From: Streptomyces achromogenes
GTDB lineage: Bacteria > Actinomycetota > Actinomycetes > Streptomycetales > Streptomycetaceae
Reading direction: 5' to 3'
NCBI RefSeq assembly: GCF_030816715.1
Contig: NZ_JAUSYH010000001.1
Coordinates: forward strand, 2,666,001 to 2,730,000
DNA: 64,000 nt
Shown: positions 8,824-17,864 of the stretch, piece by piece
How positions within the stretch are numbered: the first letter of the stretch is position 1
Layout of the letters: each line of letters starts with the position of its first letter
Notes under the pieces: generated by a model
Seen by the model: only the letters and a program-made list of their open reading frames with translations
Database searches by the model: none
Told to the model about the DNA's origin: nothing
Position numbers and translations under genes: made by a program

Positions 8824-9717
8824 GTGTTCTCCAACTACCTGATCGGACTGCGCGAGGGCCTGGAGGCCAGCCTCGTCGTCTGCATCCTCATCGCCTACCT
8901 GGTGAAGACCGGGCGGCGCGACGCGCTGAAGCCGGTGTGGGCCGGCGTCGCCGTCGCGGTGCTCATCGCGATGGGCTTCGGCTTCGTCCTCGAATTCGGC
9001 TCGCAGGAGCTGACGTTCAAGGCGCAGGAGGCGCTCGGCGGCTCCCTGTCGATCGTCGCGGTCGCGCTGGTGACGTGGATGGTGTTCTGGATGCGGCGCA
9101 CCGCCCGGCACCTGAAGGCGGAGCTGCACGGCAAGCTGGACGCGGCCCTCGCCATGGGCACCGGCGCGCTGGTCGCCACCGCGTTCCTCGCGGTCGGCCG
9201 GGAGGGCCTGGAGACGGCCCTGTTCGTGTGGACGTCCGTGCACGCGGCCGGCGACGGCACCCCGCGCCCGCTGATCGGCGCGGCGCTGGGCCTCGCGACG
9301 GCCGTCCTGCTCGGCTGGCTGTTCTACCGCGGGGCGCTGCGGATCAACCTGGCGAAGTTCTTCACCTGGACGGGCGGCATGCTCGTCGTGGTGGCCGCCG
9401 GCGTCCTCGCGTACGGCGTCCACGACCTCCAGGAGGCCGACTGGGTTCCGGGCCTGACGGAGAAAGCCTTCGACGTCAGCGACACGATCCCGCCCGACAG
9501 CTGGTACGGGACGCTGCTGAAGGGCGTGTTCAACTTCCAGCCCGATCCGACGGTCGTCCAGGTCACGGTGTGGCTGCTCTACCTGATCCCGACGCTCGCG
9601 CTGTTCCTCGCCCCGGTAGGGTTCGCCTCCGGGAAGGGGAGGGTGAAGTCACCTGATGAGCAGGGAACGCAGCCTGAGGACCGAAGCTCCGAGCAGGCGC
9701 AGGCCCCGAAGGCGTGA
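8824..9717 (+). CDS. efeU: FTR1-family ferrous/ferric iron permease EfeU
   Basis: A 297-residue integral membrane permease with about seven hydrophobic helices. Both family REGLE iron-binding motifs are present: residues 10-14 (LREGLEASLVV) and about 126-130 (GREGLETALFVW). GTG start. The hydrophilic C-terminal tail, rich in Pro/Glu/Gln, overlaps the next gene by 62 bases. It imports the iron delivered by EfeO and EfeB. Confidence 0.94.
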   Translation: MFSNYLIGLREGLEASLVVCILIAYLVKTGRRDALKPVWAGVAVAVLIAMGFGFVLEFGSQELTFKAQEALGGSLSIVAVALVTWMVFWMRRTARHLKAELHGKLDAALAMGTGALVATAFLAVGREGLETALFVWTSVHAAGDGTPRPLIGAALGLATAVLLGWLFYRGALRINLAKFFTWTGGMLVVVAAGVLAYGVHDLQEADWVPGLTEKAFDVSDTIPPDSWYGTLLKGVFNFQPDPTVVQVTVWLLYLIPTLALFLAPVGFASGKGRVKSPDEQGTQPEDRSSEQAQAPKA

Positions 9718-10678
9718 CCGGTACGCGCTGACCGCGGCCTCGCTCACCGCCGTCTCGCTCCTGGCGAGCGGCTGCGTGGTGGTCCACGGGGAGCGCGAGG
9801 TGCTCCCGGGCGCCACGGCGAAGGAGGCCGCGCGGGCGGTCGACCGGTTCACGTCCGCGTACAACGAGGCGGACGCGGCGTACGACGCCTCCCTGGACGC
9901 GGAGTACACCACCGGCGCCCTCCGGGCCATCGACGCGGCGCGCCTGAAGGCGGGACGCGCCAACCATCCGGACGGCAACCCCGAGCACAAGCCGCTGGTG
10001 CTGTCGGACGTGTCGTACACGATCCCCGAGAAGGCGGGCTGGCCGCGCTGGTTCGTCGCCGACGCCAAGGGCAACAAGGGCGGTGACGCGCGCTGGCTGC
10101 TGGTGTTCACCCGCGACGCGCTGTCGCAGCCGTGGCGGGCGACGTACCTGACGCTGGTGGCGCCGGGCTCGCTGCCGAAGTTCGAGAAGGACGAGGACGG
10201 TTGGGCGCAGGCGGTGCCGGCCGACACCTCCCGGCTGGCGCTCGCGCCCGAGGACCTGAGCCAGGACTACACCGAGTACCTGCGGACCGGCGGGGGCGCG
10301 TTCGCGGACGGCGCGTACACCAGCGCGCTGCGCGCCACGCGCGCGAAGAACGCCAGCCGGCCGGGGCTCGCGACGCAGTACATCGACGAGCAGCTCACCG
10401 AGGGCGACTACGCGCCGCTGGCGCTGCGCACCGCGGACGGCGGGGCGCTGGTGTTCTTCACCACGCACCACTACGTGAAGCAGACGGCCGCGACGGGCGC
10501 CGCCGTGCCCACCCCGAACCAGAACGTGCGGGCGCTGACGACGGGTGAGATCAAGCAGTCGCTGACGATGGAGTTCGTCGCCAACGAGGTCGCGCTGGCC
10601 CCCGCGAAGGGTTCCGCCGGGGGGAAGGTGTCGCTGCTCAGCCGACTCGAGGGGCTGACCACGGCGAAGGGCGAGTGA
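9656..10678 (+). CDS. Lipoprotein of unknown function at the end of the efe operon
   Basis: A 340-residue predicted lipoprotein. An Arg-rich n-region of about 22 residues, a hydrophobic stretch and the lipobox LASGC (Cys40) give the membrane anchor. The mature domain is soluble and has no motif I recognise; it contains VNRFTSAYNEAD-like helices (VDRFTSAYNEADAAYD), resembling NTF2-type fold lipoproteins of Streptomyces. No good alternative start exists downstream. It overlaps efeU by 62 bases, which suggests co-transcription. A direct role in iron uptake is only an inference from position. Confidence 0.78.
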   Translation: MSRERSLRTEAPSRRRPRRRDRYALTAASLTAVSLLASGCVVVHGEREVLPGATAKEAARAVDRFTSAYNEADAAYDASLDAEYTTGALRAIDAARLKAGRANHPDGNPEHKPLVLSDVSYTIPEKAGWPRWFVADAKGNKGGDARWLLVFTRDALSQPWRATYLTLVAPGSLPKFEKDEDGWAQAVPADTSRLALAPEDLSQDYTEYLRTGGGAFADGAYTSALRATRAKNASRPGLATQYIDEQLTEGDYAPLALRTADGGALVFFTTHHYVKQTAATGAAVPTPNQNVRALTTGEIKQSLTMEFVANEVALAPAKGSAGGKVSLLSRLEGLTTAKGE

Positions 10679-10750
10679 CGCCCCGCCGCACGGCGCGGAC
10701 GAGGAGGCGGGACAGGGACGGGCCCGGCGACGGGTCCGGGGCCCGGGCGC

Positions 10751-11488
10751 TCAGCGGTGCAGGGGCCAGGCGCCGGCGCTGTGGTCCGGGCTCTCGCCGG
10801 CGTGGCGGGCGCACGCGTCGGTGAGGATCTCCAGGAGCGTGAGCGGGTCGGGCAGCGGGTGCTCGGGACCGCGCAGCCAGTGCACGCTCTGGTCGTCGTC
10901 GCCGGGGAGCCGGGCGGGCGGCACGAGGACGTAGGAGCCCCGGCAGTGCCAGCGCAGGCCGGGGTGCTCGTCCATGGTCTCGGGGTGGCAGTCCAGCTCA
11001 CAGGGCCACCACTCGTCCTCGTCCTCGGGGGTGCCGCGGGTGAGGGTGAAGAAGAGCAGCCGTCCGTCGTCGCTGACGGCGACCGGGCCGACCTCGACGC
11101 CGGCGACCAGCAGCCGCTCGAGGGCCGCCCGGCCGGCTTCCACGGGCACGTCGAGGACGTCGTGCGTCATGCCGGTGGCGGTGATGAAGTTGGCCTGCGG
11201 CTGATGGCGGGCCCAGCGCTCGATCTGGGCGCGGTCGGTGGTGGACTGCGTCTGCCAGGCGAACGACACCGGGTGCCTGGCCGGGGTCGGACAGCCGACG
11301 CGGTCGCAGGAGCAGCCGTAGCCGGGGGCCGGATGCGCGGCGGGCGCGAGCGGGAGACCCGCTCCGGCGGCGGCCAGCAGCAGGGCTTCACGGCCGCCTT
11401 CGCCCGCGGCTTCCGTCGGGCCGCTCGTGCGCAGCCACTCCGAGAGTTTGCCCCACAGGCCGGTCCGGCCGCCGAACTCCGCGCTCAT
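10751..11488 (-). CDS. Bifunctional primase/polymerase N-terminal-domain-like protein
   Basis: A 245-residue protein starting MSAEFGGRTGLWGK, with GAGGGGAC placed before the ATG. The body carries features of the primase/polymerase (Prim-Pol) N-terminal domain: CSCDRVGCPTPARHP early (a CxC..C pattern), SFAWQTQSTTD, and QANFITATGMTHDVLDVP. A C-terminal segment RWHCRGSYVLVPPARLPG follows. These are stand-alone proteins in Streptomyces with no helicase domain; a role in DNA replication or repair is unproven. The frame is open for another 91 codons upstream, but those have no coding character. Confidence 0.75.
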   Translation of the reverse strand: MSAEFGGRTGLWGKLSEWLRTSGPTEAAGEGGREALLLAAAGAGLPLAPAAHPAPGYGCSCDRVGCPTPARHPVSFAWQTQSTTDRAQIERWARHQPQANFITATGMTHDVLDVPVEAGRAALERLLVAGVEVGPVAVSDDGRLLFFTLTRGTPEDEDEWWPCELDCHPETMDEHPGLRWHCRGSYVLVPPARLPGDDDQSVHWLRGPEHPLPDPLTLLEILTDACARHAGESPDHSAGAWPLHR

Positions 11489-11618
11489 CTGTCCCCTCGC
11501 CTCGCTGTGGTGCGGACAGCATGCCTCATGGTCCCACCATCCTGCGCATCGGGGGGCCGGAGCCATGAATCGGGGCAGGTGGGACGGGTGGGGCCAGAGT
11601 GACCCATGTGGTGTCGGC

Positions 11619-12251
11619 TCACCGTGGGGCGAGGCCGTGCAGGGCGTAGTCGACGAGGGTGTCGGTGTACTCGTAGGAGATCGGGCCGGTGTACTGCAGC
11701 CAGCGCTGGGCGAGCGGCGAGACGAAGAACTCGAGAGCGATGCGCGGGTCGACGTCGGCACGGACCTGACCGGCCTCCTGAGCGGCGCGCAGCCGGTCCG
11801 CGTAGAGCTGGAGGGACGGCTCCAGGAGCTTCGCCGTGAACGCGCGGCCGACCTGTTCGTCGACCACGCCCTCGGCGGCCAGGGCGCGGGAGGGCGCCTC
11901 GAACCTGGGGTCCAAGAGCTGGTCGACGGTGGCCCGCAGCACGGCCTTGAGGTCGGCGGCGAGATCGCCGGTGTCGGGGATGGCGTACGGCTCGTGCTCC
12001 GCCGCCCCCGCGTCCCGCGCCGCCTGTTCGCCGAGGTCGAGGAAGGCCTCCAGCAGGACGTCGGCCTTCGAACCCCACCAGCGGTAGATGGTCTGCTTGC
12101 CGACGCCGGCCCGGGCGGCGATGCCCTCGATGGTGGTCTTCGGATAGCCGACCTCCACGACGAGGGCGAGGGCGGCGTCGTAGATCGCGAGCCGTGACCG
12201 TTCGCTGCGGCGGGCGGTGTCGGGGGCCGGCTTTGCGGGCTGGGTGACCAT
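11619..12251 (-). CDS. TetR-family transcriptional regulator
   Basis: A 210-residue TetR repressor. The N-terminal helix-turn-helix reads IEGIAARAGVGKQTIYRWWGSK (about residues 42-63), with the classic TIYRWWGSK recognition helix. The C-terminal ligand domain carries a TetR_C-like run (LEFFVSPLAQRWLQYTG). A perfect 7-1-7 palindrome sits in its own promoter, so it is probably autorepressing. The -10 box TACCGT lies 7 bases before the ATG. Targets may include the divergent or neighbouring oxidoreductase gene (inference). Confidence 0.88.
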   Translation of the reverse strand: MVTQPAKPAPDTARRSERSRLAIYDAALALVVEVGYPKTTIEGIAARAGVGKQTIYRWWGSKADVLLEAFLDLGEQAARDAGAAEHEPYAIPDTGDLAADLKAVLRATVDQLLDPRFEAPSRALAAEGVVDEQVGRAFTAKLLEPSLQLYADRLRAAQEAGQVRADVDPRIALEFFVSPLAQRWLQYTGPISYEYTDTLVDYALHGLAPR

Positions 12252-12257
12252 GCTCCG

Positions 12258-12288
12258 ACGGTACCAAGCGGGTGAGACGGCCCGTCTC
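12258..12288 (-). promoter_or_regulatory. TetR promoter with 15-bp operator
   Basis: On the minus strand the -10 TACCGT occupies 12263-12258, 7 nt before the ATG. The palindrome GAGACGG-C-CCGTCTC (12274-12288) covers the -35 to -20 region. A dimer bound there would block polymerase, the usual arrangement for TetR autoregulation. Confidence 0.7.
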
Positions 12289-12385
12289 GGTAACCGTGTC
12301 GGGCGAAGGCGCCCCCGTGGGTGTTCAGGCGGCTCGGCGCGTGGTCGCGGTTGCTCGGCGGGTGGTCCGGCTGCCCGTCGCGTGG

Positions 12386-13387
12386 TCAGGCGTCCTCGCC
12401 GGGGTAGCGCACCCCGATCTGCTCCCGGACGGCGTCCAGGGTCCGCATGACGGCGAGGCTGCCGTCGAGGGGGACGAGCGGGGACTCGGTCTCGCCGGCC
12501 CGCAGGGCGCGCATGACCTCGCGGGCCTCGTGCCGGAACGTGGTGCGCGGTCCGTCGGCCGGGTCGGCGGCGAACTCCTCGGGGTCGTGCCCGGCGCGGT
12601 GCAGGACGATCCGGTCGGGGTGGAAGAAGCCGGCCGGGACGTCGATGCGGCCGCGCGAGCCGGTCACCGAGGCGGTGGTGCCGGTGCCGCCGGAGACGGA
12701 GCAGTGCAGTGCGGCGAGCGCACCGGAGTCCCAGGACAGGGCCAGCGCCGTCTGGAGGTCGACGCCCTCGGCGGACAGGACCGCCCGGGCGGCGATGCCC
12801 GACGGCTCGCCGAGCAGCAGGTGGGCGAAGGAGACCGGGTAGACGCCGAGGTCGAGGAGCGCGCCGCCGCCCTGGGCGGGGTCGCGCAGCCGGTGCGAGG
12901 GCGGGAAGGGCCCCTCGAGGCCGAAGTCGGCCTGCACGGTGCGGACGTCGCCGATCGCACCGTCGTCCACGAGGGCCTTGAGACGGCGGATGACCGGGTT
13001 GCAGTACATCCACATGGCCTCCATGAGGAAGCGGCCGCCCGACCTGGCCAGCCCCACGAGTTCCTCGGCCTCGCGCACGTTCAGCGTGAACGCCTTCTCG
13101 CACAGCACGTTCCGCCCGGCCTCCAGGCAGAGTCCGGCGGCGACGCGGTGGGCGGCGTGCGGGGTGGCCACGTAGACGACGTCGATGTCCTCGTCGGCGG
13201 CGAGAGCGGCCCAGTCGCCGTACGCGCGGGGTATGCCGAACCGGTCGGCGAACGCCTTCGCGGACGCCTCGGTGCGTGAGGCGACGGCCACGACCTCGGC
13301 GTCGGGCAGGTCGATCAGGTCCGCGGTGAACGCGGCGGCGATCCCGCCGGTCGCCAGGATTCCCCACCGCACCGTGTCCGTCGTCAT
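12386..13387 (-). CDS. Gfo/Idh/MocA-family NAD(P)-dependent oxidoreductase
   Basis: A 333-residue soluble dehydrogenase. The N-terminal Rossmann fold begins VRWGILATGGIAAAF. The family EKP-like motif appears as CEKAFTLN near residue 97, with Lys as candidate catalytic residue. The C-terminal alpha/beta domain holds GGGALLDLGVYPVSFA, the conserved D-x-G-x-Y-x-x-x-x region. Substrates are usually sugars, inositols or dihydrodiols; this one is unassigned. A TATGCT hexamer about 50 bases upstream could be its -10. It is divergent from the MFS gene at 13475. Confidence 0.88.
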   Translation of the reverse strand: MTTDTVRWGILATGGIAAAFTADLIDLPDAEVVAVASRTEASAKAFADRFGIPRAYGDWAALAADEDIDVVYVATPHAAHRVAAGLCLEAGRNVLCEKAFTLNVREAEELVGLARSGGRFLMEAMWMYCNPVIRRLKALVDDGAIGDVRTVQADFGLEGPFPPSHRLRDPAQGGGALLDLGVYPVSFAHLLLGEPSGIAARAVLSAEGVDLQTALALSWDSGALAALHCSVSGGTGTTASVTGSRGRIDVPAGFFHPDRIVLHRAGHDPEEFAADPADGPRTTFRHEAREVMRALRAGETESPLVPLDGSLAVMRTLDAVREQIGVRYPGEDA

Positions 13388-13474
13388 ACCGCGCCCCGCC
13401 CTCGTGCCGTCCCAGCAGTGTGTTCGAGCTGAGAGCATAGGTGGCCGAGACGTCGGAGAGGGAGGGGCGACCGT

Positions 13475-14764
13475 ATGCCGGAGGGTGGGGCCGTGCACCG
13501 GGTGCCGGACACAGCCGTGGCGCCGTCGGTGCGGGAGCGACGCCGGACCGGACTGCTCGTCACTCTCGTCCTGGGCGGTCTGACGGCCACTCCCCCGCTG
13601 TCCATGGACATGTACCTCCCGGCACTGCCGGGGGTCACCCGCCAGTTGCACGCGTCCGCCGCGACCGTGCAGCTCACGCTGACGGCGTGCCTGGCCGGCA
13701 TGGCTCTGGGGCAGCTGGTGGTGGGGCCGATGAGCGACCGGTGGGGGCGCCGGCGTCCGCTGCTCGCCGGACTCGCGGTGTACGTCGTGGCGACCGTGCT
13801 GTGCGCGCTGGCGCCGACCGTGGAGGCGCTGGTCGGGTTCCGGCTGGTGCAGGGGCTCGCGGGCGCGGCCGGAATCGTGATCGCGCGGGCCGTGGTGCGT
13901 GATCTGTACGACGGCGTGACGATGGCCCGCTTCTTCTCCACCCTGATGCTGATTTCCGGGGTCGCCCCGGTGGTGGCGCCGCTGATCGGCGCGCAGATCC
14001 TGCGGGGCACGGACTGGCGGGGGGTGTTCGTGCTGCTCGCGGCGGTGGGGCTGCTGCTGGCCGTGGTCGTGTGGACCAGGCTGCCGGAGACGCTGCCCGC
14101 CGCCGAGCGGCACGGGGGCGGGGTCGGCGACGCGCTGCGCTCCATGCGCCGGCTCCTGTCCGACCCGCCCTTCACGGGCTACCTGCTCACGGGCGCCTTC
14201 GCCTTCGCCGCCCTGTTCGCGTACATCTCCGCCTCGCCGTTCGTGGTCCAGGAGATCTACGGCGCCTCCCCGCAGACGTTCGGTCTGCTGTTCGGCGCGA
14301 ACTCGGTCGGGCTGGTGCTGGTCGGCCAGGTCAACGGCAAGGTGCTGGTGGGGCGGGTGCGGCTGGACCGGGTGCTGGCCGTCGGGCTGGCGACGGTGAC
14401 GGTGGCCGCGGCCGCCCTGCTGCTCCTGACGACCGGTGTGTTCGGCGAGGCCGGGCTGGCCCCGGTGGCCGTCGCGCTGTTCGTGCTGATGTCCGCGATG
14501 GGCGTCACCCTGCCCAACGCCCAGACGCTCGCGCTGCTGCGCGTGCGGCACTCCGCCGGTTCCGCCTCGGCGCTGCTGGGCACGTCGTCCTTCCTCGTCG
14601 GCGCGATCGCGTCCCCGCTCGTCGGCGTCGCCGGCGAGCACACCGCCGTCCCGATGGCCGTCGTCCAGCTGACGGCCGTACTGGCGGCGGCGGCCTGTTT
14701 CCTGGTGATGTGCCGCCCCTGGCGTTCGAGAGCGGAAGATTCGAGAGCGGGAGAAGAGAGCTGA
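13475..14764 (+). CDS. Bcr/CflA-family MFS drug efflux transporter
   Basis: A 429-residue 12-helix exporter. TM1 contains MDMYLPALPGVTRQL, typical of the Bcr/CflA subfamily, and the 2-3 loop has the MFS signature GPMSDRWGRRRPL. GGGAGGGG precedes the ATG. It probably expels drugs such as bicyclomycin or chloramphenicol analogues. Its TGA overlaps the next gene, with CTGA at 14761, suggesting translational coupling. Confidence 0.9.
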   Translation: MPEGGAVHRVPDTAVAPSVRERRRTGLLVTLVLGGLTATPPLSMDMYLPALPGVTRQLHASAATVQLTLTACLAGMALGQLVVGPMSDRWGRRRPLLAGLAVYVVATVLCALAPTVEALVGFRLVQGLAGAAGIVIARAVVRDLYDGVTMARFFSTLMLISGVAPVVAPLIGAQILRGTDWRGVFVLLAAVGLLLAVVVWTRLPETLPAAERHGGGVGDALRSMRRLLSDPPFTGYLLTGAFAFAALFAYISASPFVVQEIYGASPQTFGLLFGANSVGLVLVGQVNGKVLVGRVRLDRVLAVGLATVTVAAAALLLLTTGVFGEAGLAPVAVALFVLMSAMGVTLPNAQTLALLRVRHSAGSASALLGTSSFLVGAIASPLVGVAGEHTAVPMAVVQLTAVLAAAACFLVMCRPWRSRAEDSRAGEES

Positions 14765-15885
14765 GCACCCCGAGACTGCGCGTCGACACACCGGAACGGG
14801 CCGGGCTCGACCCCGAGGAGACCCGGCTGCTCGTCCGCGACGTCGTGGACCTCACCGTCGGTGACCCCCCGTGGGCGGCGGGCGCCGTGGTGGTCGCCGG
14901 GCGCGGCCCGGTGATCGCGGTGCGCGAGGCCGCGGGCTGGGCGGTGCGGTACTCGGGCTACGATCCGGCGGCCGACGCGGGCGTGGAACTGCCCGCCGGG
15001 GAGCGGGTGCCGATGACCGTCGGCACACCCTTCGACCTGGCGTCCCTCACCAAGCTGTTCACGTCGGTCGCGGCGGTGCAGCAGATCGAGCGCGGCACCC
15101 TCGGCATCGACGCGCTCGTCGGCGCCTATCTGCCGGACTTCCGCGGGGCCGCCGAGCACGGCGTCACCGTCCGCCGACTGCTCACCCACACCTCGGGGCT
15201 CCGCCCCGAGCTGCCCCTGTACGACTGCGCCGGCGACGCGGAACGGATGGCGCTGCTGCGCGCGGAGGCGCCGTCCGGGGAGCCGGGCGAGTACCTGTAC
15301 TCCGACCTGAACATGCTGCTGCTCCAGCAGCTCCTCGAGCGGCTGACCGGCCGCACGCTCGACGTCCTCGTGCACGAGGGGATCACCCGTCCGCTGGGGA
15401 TGACCGCGACCGGGTTCGGCCCGTGCCCCGGCGCGGCGGCCACCGAGGACCAGCGGCGGCCGTGGGCCCGGGCGGACCGCGGGATGCTGCGGGGTGTCGT
15501 GCACGACGAGAACGCGTGGGCGCTGGGCGGGGTGGCCGGTCACGCGGGGCTGTTCTCGACCGGTGACGATCTGGCGGTGTTCTGCCGGACGCTGCTGGCC
15601 GGCGGCTCGTACGGGACCGCCCGCATCCTCGGCCCCGACTTCGTGGAGTTGCTGCTGACGGCGCCGGGGCTGGGGTTCGCGGTGGACCAGCCGTGGTTCA
15701 TGGGCGAGCTGGCGGGCGAGGGCGCGGCCGGCCACACCGGGTTCACGGGAACGTCCCTGGTGCTGGACCCGGCGACGGACACGTTCGTGGTGCTGCTGGC
15801 CAACACGGTGCACCCGGTACGCCGGACACCGGACAGCTCACCGCGGGCGCTGGCGGGGACGCGGATGGCGACGGCGGTGCGGTAG
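14710..15885 (+). CDS. Beta-lactamase-family serine hydrolase
   Basis: Serine hydrolase of the class C beta-lactamase/D-peptidase fold. The nucleophile motif SxxK is SLTK in FDLASLTKLFTS, the second motif YxN-like is YSDLN, and HTG appears near the C-terminus in GHTGFTG. No signal peptide is visible, so it is probably cytosolic, like esterase EstB-type members. The given start is a GTG at 14710. Better in context is a CTG at 14761 with GGGAGAAGAG just upstream and a 4-base CTGA overlap with the MFS stop. It forms a pair with the efflux gene. Confidence 0.87.
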   Translation: MPPLAFESGRFESGRRELSTPRLRVDTPERAGLDPEETRLLVRDVVDLTVGDPPWAAGAVVVAGRGPVIAVREAAGWAVRYSGYDPAADAGVELPAGERVPMTVGTPFDLASLTKLFTSVAAVQQIERGTLGIDALVGAYLPDFRGAAEHGVTVRRLLTHTSGLRPELPLYDCAGDAERMALLRAEAPSGEPGEYLYSDLNMLLLQQLLERLTGRTLDVLVHEGITRPLGMTATGFGPCPGAAATEDQRRPWARADRGMLRGVVHDENAWALGGVAGHAGLFSTGDDLAVFCRTLLAGGSYGTARILGPDFVELLLTAPGLGFAVDQPWFMGELAGEGAAGHTGFTGTSLVLDPATDTFVVLLANTVHPVRRTPDSSPRALAGTRMATAVR

Positions 15886-15909
15886 GGGTGCCTCAGGCGT
15901 GCGTTTTCA

Positions 15910-15980
15910 GCCCGTCCGGCGTTTGAGGACGAGGCCCCTTCAGGGCCGAAGCGGGGGTCCGGGGGGCAGCCCCCGAAGAG
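15910..15980 (+). repeat. Streptomyces-type intergenic repeat with hairpins
   Basis: The segment contains CAGCCCGTCCGGCGTTTGAG, then a GGCCC-TTCA-GGGCC hairpin, then GGGGGTCCGGGGGGCAGCCCCC-type dyad symmetry. I recognise this combination as a repeated intergenic element common across Streptomyces genomes, usually at gene ends. It probably terminates the serine hydrolase transcript. Confidence 0.65.
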
Positions 15981-16002
15981 GGCGGCACCAGCACCGGTGC
16001 CC

Positions 16003-16008
16003 CATAAT
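16003..16008 (+). promoter_or_regulatory. -10 box of the Rsm22-like gene, leaderless spacing
   Basis: CATAAT, last base 7 nt before the GTG at 16015, no Shine-Dalgarno in between. It chooses the 16015 GTG over the in-frame GTG at 15997, which would lie upstream of the transcript. Confidence 0.5.
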
Positions 16009-16014
16009 CGCCGG

Positions 16015-17004
16015 GTGAACGTCTCCGTACCCGCCGCCGAAACCCTCCGCACCGCCCTCGGAGAACTCCTCGACGGGCTGCCTCCCCGACAGGCCGCGCA
16101 GGCCGTCGAGCGGCTCATCGCCAGCTACCGGGGCGCCACCCCCACCGACGCGCCCATCCTGCGCGACCGCGCGGACGTGGCGGCCTACGCGGCGTACCGG
16201 ATGCCGGCGACCTTCGAGGCGGTGTGCTCGGCGCTGGAGGCGTTCGCGGACGCGGTCCCGCGGTGGAGGCCGGGCAGCCATGTGGACGTCGGCGGCGGCA
16301 CCGGCGCCGCGACCTGGGCGGTGAGCGCGGTCTGGGAGGGCACGCGCCCGGTGACCGTCCTCGACTGGGCAGAGCCCGCGCTGGCCCTCGGCCGTGAGAT
16401 CGCCGCCGCCAACCCGGCGCTGGCGGACGCCCGTTGGCAGCGCGGCCGGATCGGCTCGACGCTCGCCCTGGACCCGGCGGACCTGGTCACCGTCTCCTAC
16501 GTCCTCAACGAACTGCCCGCCGCGGACCGCGCCGCCCTCGTCGACGCCGCCGCGTCGGCCGCGCAGGCCGTGGTGATCGTCGAACCGGGCACCCCCGACG
16601 GCTACGCCCGCGTGATCGAGGCCCGTGACCGGCTGATCGGCGCCGGTTTCCGGGTGGCCGCGCCCTGCCCGCACAGCGCGGCCTGCCCGATCGTCCCCGG
16701 CACGGACTGGTGCCACTTCTCGGCGCGGGTCAGCCGCTCCTCCCTGCACCGACAGGTCAAGGGCGGCTCACTGCCGTACGAGGACGAGAAGTTCAGCTAT
16801 GTGGCGGCCGCCCGCTTCCCCGTCTCCCCGGCCCCTTCCCGCGTCGTCCGCCGCCCTCAGATCCGCAAGGGCCAGGTACTCCTCGACCTGTGCGAGACCG
16901 AGGAGCGGCTGAGCCGCACGACGGTGACGAAGAGGCATGGGGACCTCTACCGGGCCGCCCGGGACGCGGACTGGGGGGACGTCTGGCCGCCGGCCGGCGA
17001 GTGA
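16015..17004 (+). CDS. Rsm22-like small-subunit rRNA methyltransferase family protein
   Basis: A 329-residue protein of the Rsm22 family (SAM-dependent methyltransferase fold). Motif I is [13 protein letters not shown] at about residue 85. The conserved cysteine segment [21 protein letters not shown] follows the Rossmann core and could hold an Fe-S cluster or zinc, as reported for eukaryotic mitochondrial members. The C-terminal half has [11 protein letters not shown] and [15 protein letters not shown]. Mitochondrial members support ribosome assembly; bacterial function is unsettled. It is probably translated from a leaderless mRNA. Confidence 0.85.
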   Translation: MNVSVPAAETLRTALGELLDGLPPRQAAQAVERLIASYRGATPTDAPILRDRADVAAYAAYRMPATFEAVCSALEAFADAVPRWRPGSHVDVGGGTGAATWAVSAVWEGTRPVTVLDWAEPALALGREIAAANPALADARWQRGRIGSTLALDPADLVTVSYVLNELPAADRAALVDAAASAAQAVVIVEPGTPDGYARVIEARDRLIGAGFRVAAPCPHSAACPIVPGTDWCHFSARVSRSSLHRQVKGGSLPYEDEKFSYVAAARFPVSPAPSRVVRRPQIRKGQVLLDLCETEERLSRTTVTKRHGDLYRAARDADWGDVWPPAGE

Positions 17005-17105
17005 GTGCGGGGCGGCCGGCGTCCGGAGCGCCCCGGCGTCGGGTGTCCGCGCCGGCTCCAGGTGTCGCGGTGCCGCCGCGGGCGTCTCCCGTACGCTGCG
17101 GGGCC

Positions 17106-17864
17106 ATGGACGCGAAGAACACGAGGATCGCGGTGGTGACCGGCGCGGGCTCCGGCGTCGGGCGGGCGGTGGCCGGCGAACTGCTGCGTGCGGGCTGGTC
17201 GGTGGCGTTGGCGGGACGGCGCGCCGAAGCCCTGGAGGAGACGGCCGCGCTGACGCCGCGGGGCACGGGTCTCACCGTACGGACGGACGTCTCGCGCCCG
17301 CAGGACGTGACGGCCCTCTTCGCCGCCGTGCGCGAGCGGTTCGGGCGGCTGGACCTGCTGTTCAACAACGCGGGCACGTTCGGTCCGGGCGGTGTGCCGT
17401 TCGAGGACCTGCCGTACGAGGCCTGGCGGCACGTCGTGGACACCAACCTCAACGGGGCGTTCCTGTGCGCGCAGGCGGCGTACCGGCAGATGAAGGAGCA
17501 GCGTCCGCAGGGCGGCCGGATCATCAACAACGGCTCGGTCTCGGCGCACACGCCGCGTCCGCTGTCCGCGCCGTACACGGCGACCAAGCACGCCCTCACC
17601 GGCCTGACCAAGTCCCTCTCGCTGGACGGCCGGGCCTACGGCATCGCCGTCGGGCAGATCGACATCGGCAACGCGGCGACGGAGATGACGGCGCGGATGC
17701 AGACGGGCGCGTTGCAGGCGAACGGCGAGATCGCGCCCGAGCCGGTGATGGACGTCGCCGACGTGGCCCGCACGGTGCGGCACATGGCGGAGCTGCCGCT
17801 GGAGGCCAACGTGCAGTTCGCGACGGTGCTCGCGACGGCGATGCCCTACGTGGGGCGGGGCTGA
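17106..17864 (+). CDS. Short-chain dehydrogenase/reductase
   Basis: A 252-residue classical SDR. Cofactor motif TGxxxGxG is TGAGSGVG at residues 15-22, NNAG is present ([10 protein letters not shown]), and catalytic residues are Ser in [12 protein letters not shown], with YTATK (YxxxK). The Arg after the second strand (AGRRAE) suggests NADP(H). Substrate not predictable. A TACGCT hexamer ends 9 bases before the ATG, so the leader is very short. Confidence 0.9.
   Translation: MDAKNTRIAVVTGAGSGVGRAVAGELLRAGWSVALAGRRAEALEETAALTPRGTGLTVRTDVSRPQDVTALFAAVRERFGRLDLLFNNAGTFGPGGVPFEDLPYEAWRHVVDTNLNGAFLCAQAAYRQMKEQRPQGGRIINNGSVSAHTPRPLSAPYTATKHALTGLTKSLSLDGRAYGIAVGQIDIGNAATEMTARMQTGALQANGEIAPEPVMDVADVARTVRHMAELPLEANVQFATVLATAMPYVGRG

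Noticed and set aside
12252-13367. Apparent 582-codon frame joining the TetR gene to sequence opposite the Gfo/Idh gene
   Set aside because: Upstream part is an Arg/Gly-rich shadow; the TetR start at 12251 has its own promoter and operator.
13384-14175. Long minus-strand frames opposite the Bcr/CflA exporter and elsewhere
   Set aside because: Typical antisense shadows of high-GC genes: low complexity, Arg/Ser/Ala/Pro-rich, no motifs.
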